From Calditrichia bacterium (GTDB taxonomy: Bacteria > Calditrichota > Calditrichia > RBG-13-44-9): a stretch of 13,499 bases of DNA. Position numbers and translations under genes: made by a program. Where the stretch lies: contig JALXCH010000480.1 in the NCBI GenBank assembly GCA_026991005.1, positions 1 to 13,499 on the forward strand, written 5' to 3'. This document shows, one piece after another, positions 6,434 to 13,499 of the stretch (position 1 is its first letter; each line of letters opens with the position of its first letter). The notes under the pieces are model-generated. The model was not told the DNA's origin, did no database searches, and saw only the letters and a program-made list of their open reading frames with translations.

Positions 6434-8611
6434 CTATTTCTTTTCATAAACTAACAGAAAATCCACTTCGTTGGTTTCTCGATCCACCCGATCTACCTTA
6501 ATTTTCACCTCATCCCCCAGCCGGTACACCTGACCAAACTCCTTGCCCACCAGGGAGTAGGTTTTTTCGTCGTAAATGTAAAAATCATCCACCATGTTTT
6601 CGATGCGTACAAACCCCTCGATGAGGTAAGGGACAATCTCCACAAAAATGCCGTACGCCGTGACTCCGGAGATGAGCCCTTTGAAGGTTTTTCCCACGTA
6701 GTTGGAAATCCATTCCACCTGTTTAATTTTCACACTCTGGCGTTCGGCTTCCAGCGCCACCCGTTCCCGCTCGGAACTGCGATCGGCAATTTTCTTTAGT
6801 TCCTGCTTCAGGGTGCGAATGGTTTTGGGGGAAATTTTACCGGCGTACATCTTCAACAGGCGGTGCACCTGAAGATCGGGATAGCGCCGAATGGGGGAGG
6901 TAAAATGGGTGTAATCCTCAAAAGCCAGGCCAAAATGGCCAATATTCTTGATGGAGTATTGGGCTTTCATCATGGTGCGCAATGCTACTTCTTTAATCAG
7001 AATATCGTCCTTTGTGCCGGAGACCTGCTGCAGAATTTCCTGGAACTGTTTGGGAGTCACATTATGGGGAATTTTAACCCGATGCCCCAGAGCGTTCAAA
7101 AAGCGTTCGAATTTTTCGATTTTTTCGCTATCGGGGCGTTCGTGCACCCGATAAATAAAGGGGCGGGGTTTCCCCTTGCCCGAAATGCGCCGGATGTGCC
7201 GGGCAACGGTTTGATTGGCCATGAGCATAAACTCCTCGATCAACTCGTGGCTCTGCAGCCGCTTCACCGGAATAATTTCCACGGGACGCCCCAGCTCATC
7301 CAGTTTAAATTTGACTTCCGGCGTTTCGAAATCGATACTGCCTCGCTCCAGGCGCCGCCTTTTTAGCACCTGGCTGAAATCCCGCATCTGGCGCAACACT
7401 TCAGCAAACGGATCGAGACTCTTTTTATCATCGATAATTTGCTGCACTTCTTCGTAATTGAACCGCCGCTTGCTGCGAATCACGGAAGGGGTGATGCGGT
7501 AGTTTACCAGTTCCCCTTCCGGAGTAAGCTCCATGATGCAGCTAAACGTCAGCCGATCTTCCTCCGGCTTCAGGCTGCAAAGGTTGTTGGAAAGATGTTC
7601 CGGAAGCATGGGTACCACCCGATCCACCAGGTAAACGCTGGTGCCCCGCTTCAGGGCTTCTTTATCCAGCGCCGAATTGCGCGGGACAAAATAGCTCACA
7701 TCGGCGATATGCACGCCCAGCTGGAAATTCCCGTTGGGCAATCGGGTAAGGGAAACCGCATCGTCAAAATCTTTGGCATCCTCGGGATCGATGGTAAACA
7801 CCAGCTCGTCGCGCAGGTCCAATCGCTCGGCAAGCTCTTTGGGGGTAAGTTTCAGGCGAATTTTCTGCGCCTGCTGCTCCACCTGCGCGGGAAATGCCAT
7901 GGGCAGGTCAAATCCCTTTGCCACGCTCACCACATCCACTCCCGGTTCATCCGGAAATCCCAGAATCTCCACAATTCGCCCTTCGGGATTCAGAGACGAT
8001 TTATCCCATTTAATGAACTCCACCACCACCTTCTGGCCGTCCCGGGCGTTCATATCATTTTTGGGCTGGATGTAGAAATCCCGATAGATGCGGGGATCGT
8101 CCGGAACCACAAAGCCATAATATTCGCTTTTATGATAGGTTCCCACGAAGGTGGTACGAGCGCGCTTCAGTACAGAAACCACCTGTCCTTCTTTATTGCG
8201 CCCGCGGGACACGGCAAACAGTTGCACCAGCACCAGGTCTCCGTCCATGGCGGTATTCAGATGCTGGGCGGGAATAAAAATTTCTTCTCCGGTGCGCTCG
8301 TCAGTCACAAAGCCGAATCCTTTCCGGGTAAGCTGGATGGTTCCCTGAATTTGCCGCAATCCGGACGGGACGGTGTAGCGGCGTCCTTTTAATCGAATGA
8401 CCCGTCCCTCTTTCACCAGTTGCTGCAACGCTTCCCGAAAAAGATGGTAGTTGCTTTTTTCCACGTGCAACGCATGGGACAGTTCTTTGCGGGTTACCGG
8501 TTTCCCGCGTCGGCGTTTCAGAAAAGCTAAAATGAGATTCTTAAATGAAGGTGCCTCGGGTGGGGAAGATGGTTTTTTACGCTTTGATTTCCTCTGTTTC
8601 ATTTCACTCAA
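6434..8611 (-). CDS. rnr: Ribonuclease R (3'-5' exoribonuclease, RNB family)
   Basis: RNase R degrades structured RNA from the 3' end and takes part in mRNA and rRNA turnover and quality control. The 725-residue protein shows the full order. A basic N-terminal helix-turn-helix lies at about 22-82, two cold-shock OB domains at about 88-220, the RNB catalytic domain at about 265-590, and a C-terminal S1 domain at about 643-722 (FKGLISGVTAYGIFVEI). The active-site block TIDPEDAKDFDDAV has D275, D281, D283 and D284 matching the four metal-binding Asp residues of E. coli RNase R. It lacks the long basic C-terminal tail of E. coli (813 aa). The start is chosen as TTG at 8609-8611, overlapping the prmC stop as TTGA. 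The AAGGA in the end of prmC lies 7 bases before this TTG but 16 before the in-frame ATG at 8600-8602, which is the alternative start. Confidence 0.95.
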   Translation of the reverse strand: MSEMKQRKSKRKKPSSPPEAPSFKNLILAFLKRRRGKPVTRKELSHALHVEKSNYHLFREALQQLVKEGRVIRLKGRRYTVPSGLRQIQGTIQLTRKGFGFVTDERTGEEIFIPAQHLNTAMDGDLVLVQLFAVSRGRNKEGQVVSVLKRARTTFVGTYHKSEYYGFVVPDDPRIYRDFYIQPKNDMNARDGQKVVVEFIKWDKSSLNPEGRIVEILGFPDEPGVDVVSVAKGFDLPMAFPAQVEQQAQKIRLKLTPKELAERLDLRDELVFTIDPEDAKDFDDAVSLTRLPNGNFQLGVHIADVSYFVPRNSALDKEALKRGTSVYLVDRVVPMLPEHLSNNLCSLKPEEDRLTFSCIMELTPEGELVNYRITPSVIRSKRRFNYEEVQQIIDDKKSLDPFAEVLRQMRDFSQVLKRRRLERGSIDFETPEVKFKLDELGRPVEIIPVKRLQSHELIEEFMLMANQTVARHIRRISGKGKPRPFIYRVHERPDSEKIEKFERFLNALGHRVKIPHNVTPKQFQEILQQVSGTKDDILIKEVALRTMMKAQYSIKNIGHFGLAFEDYTHFTSPIRRYPDLQVHRLLKMYAGKISPKTIRTLKQELKKIADRSSERERVALEAERQSVKIKQVEWISNYVGKTFKGLISGVTAYGIFVEIVPYLIEGFVRIENMVDDFYIYDEKTYSLVGKEFGQVYRLGDEVKIKVDRVDRETNEVDFLLVYEKK

Positions 8612-9468
8612 AAGATTATCCTTACGATTCGTTCAATGTTCTGATAATCCCGAAAGATATCTACCTTCGGGAAGTTAAATTGATTCAGTAATTTACGAAT
8701 AGCAGAGGATTGATCATAACCAATTTCCAGATAGACCCTCCCTTTTGTTTCCAGCAAATGTGGGCAGCGGGGGAGGAACTGACGGTAAAATTCCAGCCCA
8801 TCCTCTCCGGCCAGCAGTGCCCGGGGCGGTTCGTATTCCCGTACCTGGGGATGCAACGCCTGGTAGTCCTGTTGGGAAACGTAAGGAGGGTTGGCAACAA
8901 TGATGTGAAAACGTTTGGTGGAGGGAACGGAAAAATCTGTGGCATCGGCTTCCTGGAACTGCACATTGGGAACGTTCAGGCGCCGGGCATTTTCCCGGGC
9001 AATGTTCAGGGCTTCCGCACTCACATCGATGCCCAGAACCTGCCAGCGGGGACGAAAATGAGCCAGACTGATGGCAATAGCGCCGCTGCCGGTGCCTACA
9101 TCCAGGACTCGTAATTGCGAGGTTTCGTCGGGAAAATCAGCCAGCACCTGCTCCACCAATTGCTCTGTTTCCGGGCGGGGAATAAGCACCGCGGGAGTCA
9201 CCCGAAACGACAGCCCCATGAATTCCTGCTCCCCGATGATGTACTGCACCGGCTCCATGCGCACCCGCCGCTGAATGGCTTCCCGATACCGGGCTAACTC
9301 CTCCCGGGATAAAATGCGCTCGAACTGCAAGTACAAATCGATTCGCTTTACGCCAAGGATATGGGCCAACAGCAATTCGGCACTCAAGCGGGGTTCCGGC
9401 ACCTTGTGGCGGGTAAAATAATCGTTCGTCCAGGTGAGTACTTTTTGAACAGTCCAGATCTCGGGCAT
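8608..9468 (-). CDS. prmC: Release factor glutamine N5-methyltransferase PrmC
   Basis: PrmC uses S-adenosylmethionine to methylate the glutamine of the GGQ motif in class-1 release factors, which speeds peptide release. The product is 286 residues, normal for the family. An N-terminal helical substrate-binding region (about 1-75) precedes LIPRPETE (95-102), the SAM-binding motif DVGTGSGAIA (123-132), an acidic D148 after strand two, and the catalytic NPPY at 193-196. Its substrate gene prfA lies upstream in the same direction, but an AT-rich island of about 700 bases separates them. The ATG at 9468 has no recognisable Shine-Dalgarno. The 3' end carries the ribosome site for rnr and overlaps its likely TTG start, so those two genes are translationally coupled. 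Confidence 0.95.
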   Translation of the reverse strand: MPEIWTVQKVLTWTNDYFTRHKVPEPRLSAELLLAHILGVKRIDLYLQFERILSREELARYREAIQRRVRMEPVQYIIGEQEFMGLSFRVTPAVLIPRPETEQLVEQVLADFPDETSQLRVLDVGTGSGAIAISLAHFRPRWQVLGIDVSAEALNIARENARRLNVPNVQFQEADATDFSVPSTKRFHIIVANPPYVSQQDYQALHPQVREYEPPRALLAGEDGLEFYRQFLPRCPHLLETKGRVYLEIGYDQSSAIRKLLNQFNFPKVDIFRDYQNIERIVRIIF

Positions 9469-9529
9469 GGGATTACATGTTTGAACCGGTTACTGGTTGG
9501 GAATACACAGGTCTGGTTGAATTGTACAA

Positions 9530-9557
9530 ATTGTATTGAATTGGAAAAAATTTTGAA
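9530..9557 (-). promoter_or_regulatory. Weak sigma70-like promoter candidate for prmC-rnr-lptD
   Basis: On the minus strand TTCAAA (9552-9557, 4 of 6 matches to TTGACA) and TACAAT (9530-9535, 5 of 6 to TATAAT) are separated by 16 bases. A start near 9523 would give prmC a leader of about 55 bases. The region is very AT-rich, so chance matches are likely. The same segment has three AATTG words at 9520, 9529 and 9539, spaced 9 and 10 bases apart, around a TTGTACAA palindrome (9522-9529). Confidence 0.25.
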
Positions 9558-9683
9558 TGAGATGTAATTTTCTTAAAAACGAACAAATTACTTATCTGCT
9601 CAATTTTAAAAGAAAAAATAAAAAATCTGCTTTTAATCTTCGATATACTCATAAAGAGAAATAATTTTCTGAATCGATTTTTC

Positions 9684-9950
9684 TTAATTTTTATCTGAAT
9701 TTTCAATATTTTTAGGTACTTCTCTGATTTGGGAACTATTTCCGAAAATTTGCTTCATCTTTTCCACATGTTCCTGAACCAACCCGGATTCCATCACTAA
9801 TTGAAAATTTTGTAAAGCTTTTTCTTCATCAAACTCTCCTTCAAAATCATCTGGCGTCCAGCTCTTCCATCGCCCTGTTTCTAATAGTGCCATTAATTCC
9901 TGAAACCGTAAATATTCTCGATGAGAAAGTAATTCTTTTAACGGCTTCAT
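9684..9950 (-). CDS. Unrecognised small acidic protein (88 aa)
   Basis: I do not recognise this protein. The ATG at 9950 has an excellent ribosome site (GGGGAGG, with GGAGG 8 bases from the start), which favours a real gene despite its size. The product is soluble and largely helical: a basic-acidic helix (KPLKELLSHREYLRFQELMA), a Trp-containing turn (GRWKSWTPDDFEGEFDEE) and a second long helix (to about residue 69). The tail is polar and probably disordered. No signal peptide, membrane helix or DNA-binding motif is evident. It is much more AT-rich than the flanking genes and sits alone in an AT-rich island between prfA and prmC, suggesting later insertion. The antitoxin-like size and charge are suggestive, but no toxin partner is present. 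Confidence 0.65.
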   Translation of the reverse strand: MKPLKELLSHREYLRFQELMALLETGRWKSWTPDDFEGEFDEEKALQNFQLVMESGLVQEHVEKMKQIFGNSSQIREVPKNIENSDKN

Positions 9951-9960
9951 TGTTGAATCC

Positions 9961-10048
9961 TCCCCACATATTTCGTCGATTCAAAATAACCACCAACCCT
10001 TTAAATTTCAAGTAATTTACATCGTGGTCAAACTATGAATTGTGGGGA
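9961..10048 (-). promoter_or_regulatory. Inverted repeat able to mask the small gene's ribosome site
   Basis: In minus-strand RNA, TCCCCACA (RNA sense; plus-strand 10041-10048) can pair perfectly over 8 bases with TGTGGGGA (9961-9968). The second arm contains most of the GGGGAGG ribosome site of the 88-residue gene. The 72-base segment between them includes TTGACC (10026-10031), so a transcript starting there would lack the 5' arm, while read-through from prfA would carry it. No protein-coding ORF or known riboswitch is seen in 9951-10165. Confidence 0.3.
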
Positions 10049-10165
10049 ATAATTTTTTATAAAGCGAAGAACTCACCAGATAAAACACAAAATCGTAAAG
10101 TAGATAAAGAAGAAATTCACCTATAATTTTGTCTGTTCAACAGATAGGGATTGCTTCTCGCCCCC

Positions 10166-11242
10166 TCACGCATTTTCCATTTCGGATTTTAACCGTTCCT
10201 CCTGCTCGGCCATGCGCAATTCATCGATAATCATATCCAGATCCCCTTCCATGATTTCGTTCAGGCGGTACAGGGTGAGGTTAATCCGGTGGTCGGTTAC
10301 CCGTCCCTGGGGAAAATTGTAGGTACGGATTTTTTCGCTGCGGTCGCCACTGCGAATCATAGATCGGCGCTGGCTGGTAATTTTCTCCTGTTGCTTGCGC
10401 ATTTCCAGATCGTACAAACGCGCCATTAGCACCTTCATGGCTTTGGCTTTATTTTTGTGCTGGGATTTTTCATCCTGGCAGGTGGCAGTAACACCCGTGG
10501 GCAGATGCACAATGCGCACCGCACTGTCCGTGGTGTTCACATGCTGCCCGCCGTGCCCGGAAGCACGAAACACATCGATGCGCAAATCGTTGGGATCAAT
10601 TTCTATCTCCACCTCTTCCACCTCGGGAAGTACCACCACCGAAGCCGCCGAAGTGTGAATGCGCCCCTGGGTCTCCGTCTCCGGTACCCGTTGCACCCGG
10701 TGCACCCCGCTTTCGTATTTCAGCTTACCGTACACATTGTTCCCGGTAACGGAAAAAATAATTTCCTTAAATCCCCCGCGTTCGCCGTAATTGGCACTGA
10801 GCACTTCCGTTTTCCAGCCCTGCCGCTCGCAGTACTTCTGGTACATGCGGTAGAGGTCTCCGGCAAAAATAGCCGCTTCGTCTCCACCGGTTCCGGCGCG
10901 AATCTCCATCACCACATTTTTGCTGTCGTTGGGATCGGGTGGAATAATGAGCAATTTCAACCGATTCTCCAGCTCCTCTGCCCGCTGCTCCAGTTGCTCC
11001 AGCTCTTCTCTGGCCAGTTCCCGAATCTCTTCATCGCTCTCTTCCTTAAGCATCGCCCGGGTCGATTCTATCTGCTCCAGGGTTTCGCGATATTCCCGAC
11101 CGGTTTTCACAATTTCTTCCAGTTCAGAATATTCTTTGGCCAGACGCGTGTACTTCTCGTAATCGTTGACCACCTCGGGGCGGCTCATCTCTCCGCTTAA
11201 CTCCTGGTAACGCTCTTCAAATTTTTTCAGTTTCTCTAACAT
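10166..11242 (-). CDS. prfA: Peptide chain release factor 1 (RF1)
   Basis: RF1 recognises UAA and UAG in the ribosomal A site and triggers release of the finished protein. The product is 358 residues, the normal size. A helical N-terminal domain (about 1-105, rich in Glu and Lys) is followed by the codon-recognition domain. There the tripeptide P187-E188-T189 in [15 protein letters not shown] matches the RF1 PxT motif, whereas RF2 carries SPF. The catalytic GGQ lies at 231-233 in [16 protein letters not shown]. The Gln is the site methylated by PrmC, encoded downstream. The ATG at 11242 is chosen because [12 protein letters not shown] is the family N-terminus and GGAG lies 4 bases upstream; a GTG-started extension to 11287 is unlikely. 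It follows the DUF1385 gene by 64 bases with no terminator between them. Confidence 0.97.
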   Translation of the reverse strand: MLEKLKKFEERYQELSGEMSRPEVVNDYEKYTRLAKEYSELEEIVKTGREYRETLEQIESTRAMLKEESDEEIRELAREELEQLEQRAEELENRLKLLIIPPDPNDSKNVVMEIRAGTGGDEAAIFAGDLYRMYQKYCERQGWKTEVLSANYGERGGFKEIIFSVTGNNVYGKLKYESGVHRVQRVPETETQGRIHTSAASVVVLPEVEEVEIEIDPNDLRIDVFRASGHGGQHVNTTDSAVRIVHLPTGVTATCQDEKSQHKNKAKAMKVLMARLYDLEMRKQQEKITSQRRSMIRSGDRSEKIRTYNFPQGRVTDHRINLTLYRLNEIMEGDLDMIIDELRMAEQEERLKSEMENA

Positions 11243-11306
11243 GGTGCTCCAGGTTTGTTTTTGCTGATTCTTTTCCCGGGTACACACACCCGGTTCAATC
11301 TACCCC

Positions 11307-12293
11307 TTAAACGCCAGAGGTTTTTTCCGGGAGCCCTTCCCGTGCTGCTTTCAAGGCGGCAATGGCAACTTCCAGCATGCTGTCGTCCGGTTCCTGGGTG
11401 GTAATTTTTTGCAGCCAGAGGCCGGGAGCAATAAGCAGTTTTACCAGCGGATGATCCGGCTTCTTTGCAGATGCTTTAATGGCCTCGTAAGAAAAGCCAC
11501 CCACCAGAGGCACCAGTGGCAGGTGCACCATCAACCGAATAACCAGGTTGATATTGCCATGAAAATAAATAATAAAGGAATCCAGGATGCTGAAAAACAG
11601 CAGACTCACCAGCATCACCATCACCAGAAAACTGGTTCCGCACCGGGGATGCAGAGTGGTATAGCGACGGGCATTTTCTACGGTAAGCGGCTCCCCGGAT
11701 TCAAAAGCGTAAATGGTTTTGTGCTCCGCACCATGGTAACGGAACAACCGTTTCACGTCCTTCATCAGGGAGATGGCGTAAATATAACCCAGGAAAAGGG
11801 CAATCCGAATGCTGCCCGCCACCAGATTAAACGTAAACGCGTCCCGCTCGATATTGAACAGATGGGTGGTTACAAACAACGGGAGCGCAAAAAATAGAGC
11901 CAACCCCAGAATTAGCGCCACGCTAACCGTTAAAAATGCCGAAAGATTGCTCTGCCCGCTCTTTTTCTGCGACTTCTTTTTTTTCTGACTCTTTTCCTTT
12001 TCTTCGGCATCCTGCATGGCCATATCGGCGGAAAAATTCAGATGTTTGATGCCCAGCACCATCACTTCCACCAAAATAATTGCGCCCCGCAGGATGGGAA
12101 TATTCAGCCACTTCTGGCGCTGAACCAGAGAGCGGTACTCCTGCACTTTAATGGAAATATCGCCATTGGCGCGGCGGACAGCTGTGGCGACCCGTTCCGG
12201 CGAACGCATCATCACCCCTTCAATCACCGCCTGCCCACCAATGGGCATTATTTTTTCTTCCTGCAAATCGTCCTGTGCCATAAAATTGTCCAT
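11307..12293 (-). CDS. DUF1385 (YqhQ-like) integral membrane protein
   Basis: A 328-residue inner-membrane protein of the DUF1385 family, whose biochemical role is not established to my knowledge. Family signatures are clear: IGGQAVIEGVMMRSP (18-32), YHGAEHKTIYAFE (186-198) and HPRCGTSFLVM (215-225). Membrane segments are visible near 66-84, 118-142, 157-176, 220-244 and 250-268. A lysine/serine-rich loop (about 98-113) follows the first helix region. The conserved His/Glu/Lys/Cys residues beside membrane helices could form an active or metal site, but that is inference. This family is often found next to rpmE, prfA and prmC, as here. It begins just after the terminator that closes rho-rpmE, so it should be in a separate or read-through unit with prfA. 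The ATG at 12293 has GGA 7 bases upstream; M5 is an alternative. Confidence 0.9.
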   Translation of the reverse strand: MDNFMAQDDLQEEKIMPIGGQAVIEGVMMRSPERVATAVRRANGDISIKVQEYRSLVQRQKWLNIPILRGAIILVEVMVLGIKHLNFSADMAMQDAEEKEKSQKKKKSQKKSGQSNLSAFLTVSVALILGLALFFALPLFVTTHLFNIERDAFTFNLVAGSIRIALFLGYIYAISLMKDVKRLFRYHGAEHKTIYAFESGEPLTVENARRYTTLHPRCGTSFLVMVMLVSLLFFSILDSFIIYFHGNINLVIRLMVHLPLVPLVGGFSYEAIKASAKKPDHPLVKLLIAPGLWLQKITTQEPDDSMLEVAIAALKAAREGLPEKTSGV

Positions 12294-12365
12294 TCTTTTT
12301 CCATTTTCCGTCGGGAGGCATTAACCCGCTTTCTTCACGAGCCCGCATCCGCTTTCCAGCAATAA

Positions 12366-12405
12366 AAAACGGAATGCCGTTTCCGAACACGAAGCATTCC
12401 GTTTT
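12366..12405 (-). terminator. Strong intrinsic terminator after rpmE
   Basis: A perfect 12-bp stem (AAAACGGAATGC / GCATTCCGTTTT; 12366-12377 with 12394-12405) closes a 16-base loop. On the minus strand the 3' arm runs straight into more T residues (TTTTTTATT overall). It lies 26 bases beyond the rpmE stop codon and is followed by the DUF1385 gene, so it should end the rho-rpmE transcript. Confidence 0.9.
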
Positions 12406-12430
12406 CTTAAATATGTAAAAGGTGCAATTG

Positions 12431-12634
12431 CTACCGACGGTCGCCGTATTTGCGCAGAAACTTTTCCACGCGACCGGCTGTGTCCACTAATTTCTGTTTT
12501 CCAGTGAAAAAGGGATGGCAATTGCTACAAATTTCCACATGTAAATCACCCACGGTGGTGCGGGTAACAAAGGTGTTCCCACAAGCGCAGGTTACGGTGG
12601 CAATTTTGTATTCCGGATGAATTCCCTGTTTCAA
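12431..12634 (-). CDS. rpmE: 50S ribosomal protein L31, zinc-binding type
   Basis: L31 binds the large subunit and forms part of a bridge to the small one. The 67-residue sequence is a close family match (MKQGIHPEY at the N-terminus, [20 protein letters not shown] later). The four zinc ligands C16, C18, C36 and C39 are present, so this is the C+ form rather than the zinc-free paralogue used in zinc starvation. The start codon is TTG (12632-12634), supported by a perfect AGGAGG (12641-12646) with 6 bases between, and by the conserved N-terminus. It lies 100 bases after rho and ends before an intrinsic terminator. Confidence 0.95.
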   Translation of the reverse strand: MKQGIHPEYKIATVTCACGNTFVTRTTVGDLHVEICSNCHPFFTGKQKLVDTAGRVEKFLRKYGDRR

Positions 12635-12665
12635 GACAAACCTCCTGAATTAAATTTTAAGCCTG

Positions 12666-12696
12666 CAAATATACGTCGCCATAAAAAGAAAATCAA
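12666..12696 (-). promoter_or_regulatory. Bacteroidota-type promoter candidate upstream of rpmE
   Basis: On the minus strand TATATTTG (12666-12673) fits the TAnnTTTG -7 element known for the Bacteroidota primary sigma factor. A TTG (12694-12696) lies 20 bases upstream, as expected for the -33 element. Transcription would start near 12659, about 25 bases before the TTG start of rpmE. It would give rpmE its own promoter besides read-through from rho. This is a pattern match in AT-rich DNA. Confidence 0.4.
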
Positions 12697-12734
12697 GCTA
12701 CATCAAAATTTTTACGAAAAAAGTGTGCGCCCGG

Positions 12735-13499
12735 CTACGAACTCATGGAATCCAGGAATTCCTCGTTGTTGCGCGTACCCCGCATTTTGTCCAGCAGAAA
12801 TTCCATGGCTTCTACCGGATTCATTTCGTTCAGGAGCTTGCGCAGCACCCAAACCCGGGAGAGTTCCTTTTTGGTGAGCAGCAATTCTTCCTTCCGGGTA
12901 CCGGAGCGGTTGATATCAATCGCCGGGAAGATTCGCCGATCGGCCAGGCGACGATCCAGCACAATTTCCATGTTACCGGTGCCTTTGAACTCTTCGAAAA
13001 TCACCTCGTCCATCCGGGAACCGGTTTCGATGAGCGCCGTTGCCAGAATGGTGAGGCTGCCTCCCTCTTCGATGTTCCGGGCGGCACCAAAAAATCGCTT
13101 GGGACGGTGCAGGGCGTTGGAATCCACACCACCGGAAAGAATCTTACCGCTGTGGGGAACCACCGTGTTGTGCGCCCGTGCCAAGCGGGTAATACTATCC
13201 AGCAGAATTACCACATCCTTCTTATATTCCACCAGCCGCTTTGCCTTTTCCAGCACCATGTCGGCAACCTGCACATGCCGCTCGGCGGGCTCGTCGAAGG
13301 TAGAAGAAATCACCTCCGCTTTCACATTGCGCTCCATATCGGTCACTTCCTCGGGACGTTCATCAATCAGCAGTACAATCAAAATCACTTCAGGGTGGTT
13401 TTCGGTAATGGCGTTGGCAATTTTTTGCAGAATCACCGTTTTACCCGCCCGGGGCGGGGAGACGATCAGCCCACGCTGCCCCTTCCCAATAGGCGTAAG
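12735..13499 (-). CDS. rho: Transcription termination factor Rho, C-terminal part (5' end outside window)
   Basis: Rho is a ring-shaped hexameric RNA helicase that ends transcription of untranslated RNA. The visible 254 residues correspond to the ATPase half of the protein; the RNA-binding N-terminal half is beyond the window edge. The fragment opens in [20 protein letters not shown] with the Rho form of the Walker A motif (PPRAGKT). The Walker B/DSITR region is in [18 protein letters not shown]. The secondary RNA-binding loop is in [20 protein letters not shown], and the conserved [11 protein letters not shown] and [12 protein letters not shown] segments follow. The reading frame is open to the last base, with no internal start needed. 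The gene stops at TAG (12735-12737), 100 bases before rpmE, with no intrinsic terminator between them. Confidence 0.97.
   Translation of the reverse strand, partial: LTPIGKGQRGLIVSPPRAGKTVILQKIANAITENHPEVILIVLLIDERPEEVTDMERNVKAEVISSTFDEPAERHVQVADMVLEKAKRLVEYKKDVVILLDSITRLARAHNTVVPHSGKILSGGVDSNALHRPKRFFGAARNIEEGGSLTILATALIETGSRMDEVIFEEFKGTGNMEIVLDRRLADRRIFPAIDINRSGTRKEELLLTKKELSRVWVLRKLLNEMNPVEAMEFLLDKMRGTRNNEEFLDSMSS

Noticed and set aside
7439..8392. Long plus-strand ORF (317 residues) opposite rnr
   Set aside because: The RNase R frame on the other strand is unmistakable; this His/Gly-rich translation is a mirror frame without a ribosome site.
9473..9706. 77-residue minus-strand ORF in the AT-rich island
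   Set aside because: Extreme Lys/Ile/Phe content, no ribosome site, and a start inside the end of the 88-residue gene; it looks like a chance frame in AT-rich DNA.
10120..10148. Short palindrome TCTGTTCAACAGA downstream of prfA as a terminator
   Set aside because: Only about 4 bp of usable stem once a loop is allowed, and no U-run follows; not a credible intrinsic terminator.
11243..11287. N-terminal extension of RF1 from a GTG at 11287
   Set aside because: The extra residues do not match the RF1 family, while the ATG at 11242 has GGAG at 4 bases and the conserved N-terminus.

Overview
The window looks like chromosome from a Gram-negative bacterium. LptD and TonB imply an outer membrane. 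The LptD sequence pattern, a TTG-N20-TAnnTTTG promoter-like site before rpmE and the overall gene set point to the FCB side of the tree (Bacteroidota, Calditrichota, Ignavibacteriota or similar). The phylum is an inference by eye and is not settled. Nearly all genes lie on the minus strand, so transcription mostly runs from high to low coordinates. No IS element, CRISPR array, rRNA or tRNA is visible.

Layout, in transcription order. At the right edge is the C-terminal part of rho (cut by the window end), then rpmE (ribosomal protein L31), closed by a strong intrinsic terminator at 12366-12405. Next come a DUF1385/YqhQ-like membrane protein, prfA (release factor 1), an AT-rich 700-bp island carrying one small unrecognised gene (88 aa), prmC (methylates the GGQ glutamine of release factors), rnr (RNase R) and lptD (LPS assembly in the outer membrane). 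prmC-rnr-lptD are tightly packed and probably co-transcribed. The rho-rpmE-DUF1385-prfA-prmC order is a familiar conserved cluster for ending transcription and translation; the island splits its usual prfA-prmC junction.

One unrecognised gene (200 aa, 3135-3737) runs on the plus strand with an ideal ribosome binding site and converges on lptD. A GC-rich hairpin sits between the two stop codons. Divergent to it is an EamA/DMT-type ten-helix transporter, followed by an independent small operon: a sigma70-like promoter, a SpoIIAA-type STAS protein, then a TonB-family protein. The left 584 bases hold no gene but contain two degenerate copies of a ~210-230 bp repeat.

Most of the window is ordinary housekeeping. 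The parts worth a second look are the left-edge repeats, the two unknown genes, the AT-rich island with a possible ribosome-site-sequestering pairing, the orphan STAS-TonB pair, the transporter leader, and the two-cysteine LptD. I do not see convincing evidence for a wholly new multi-gene system.
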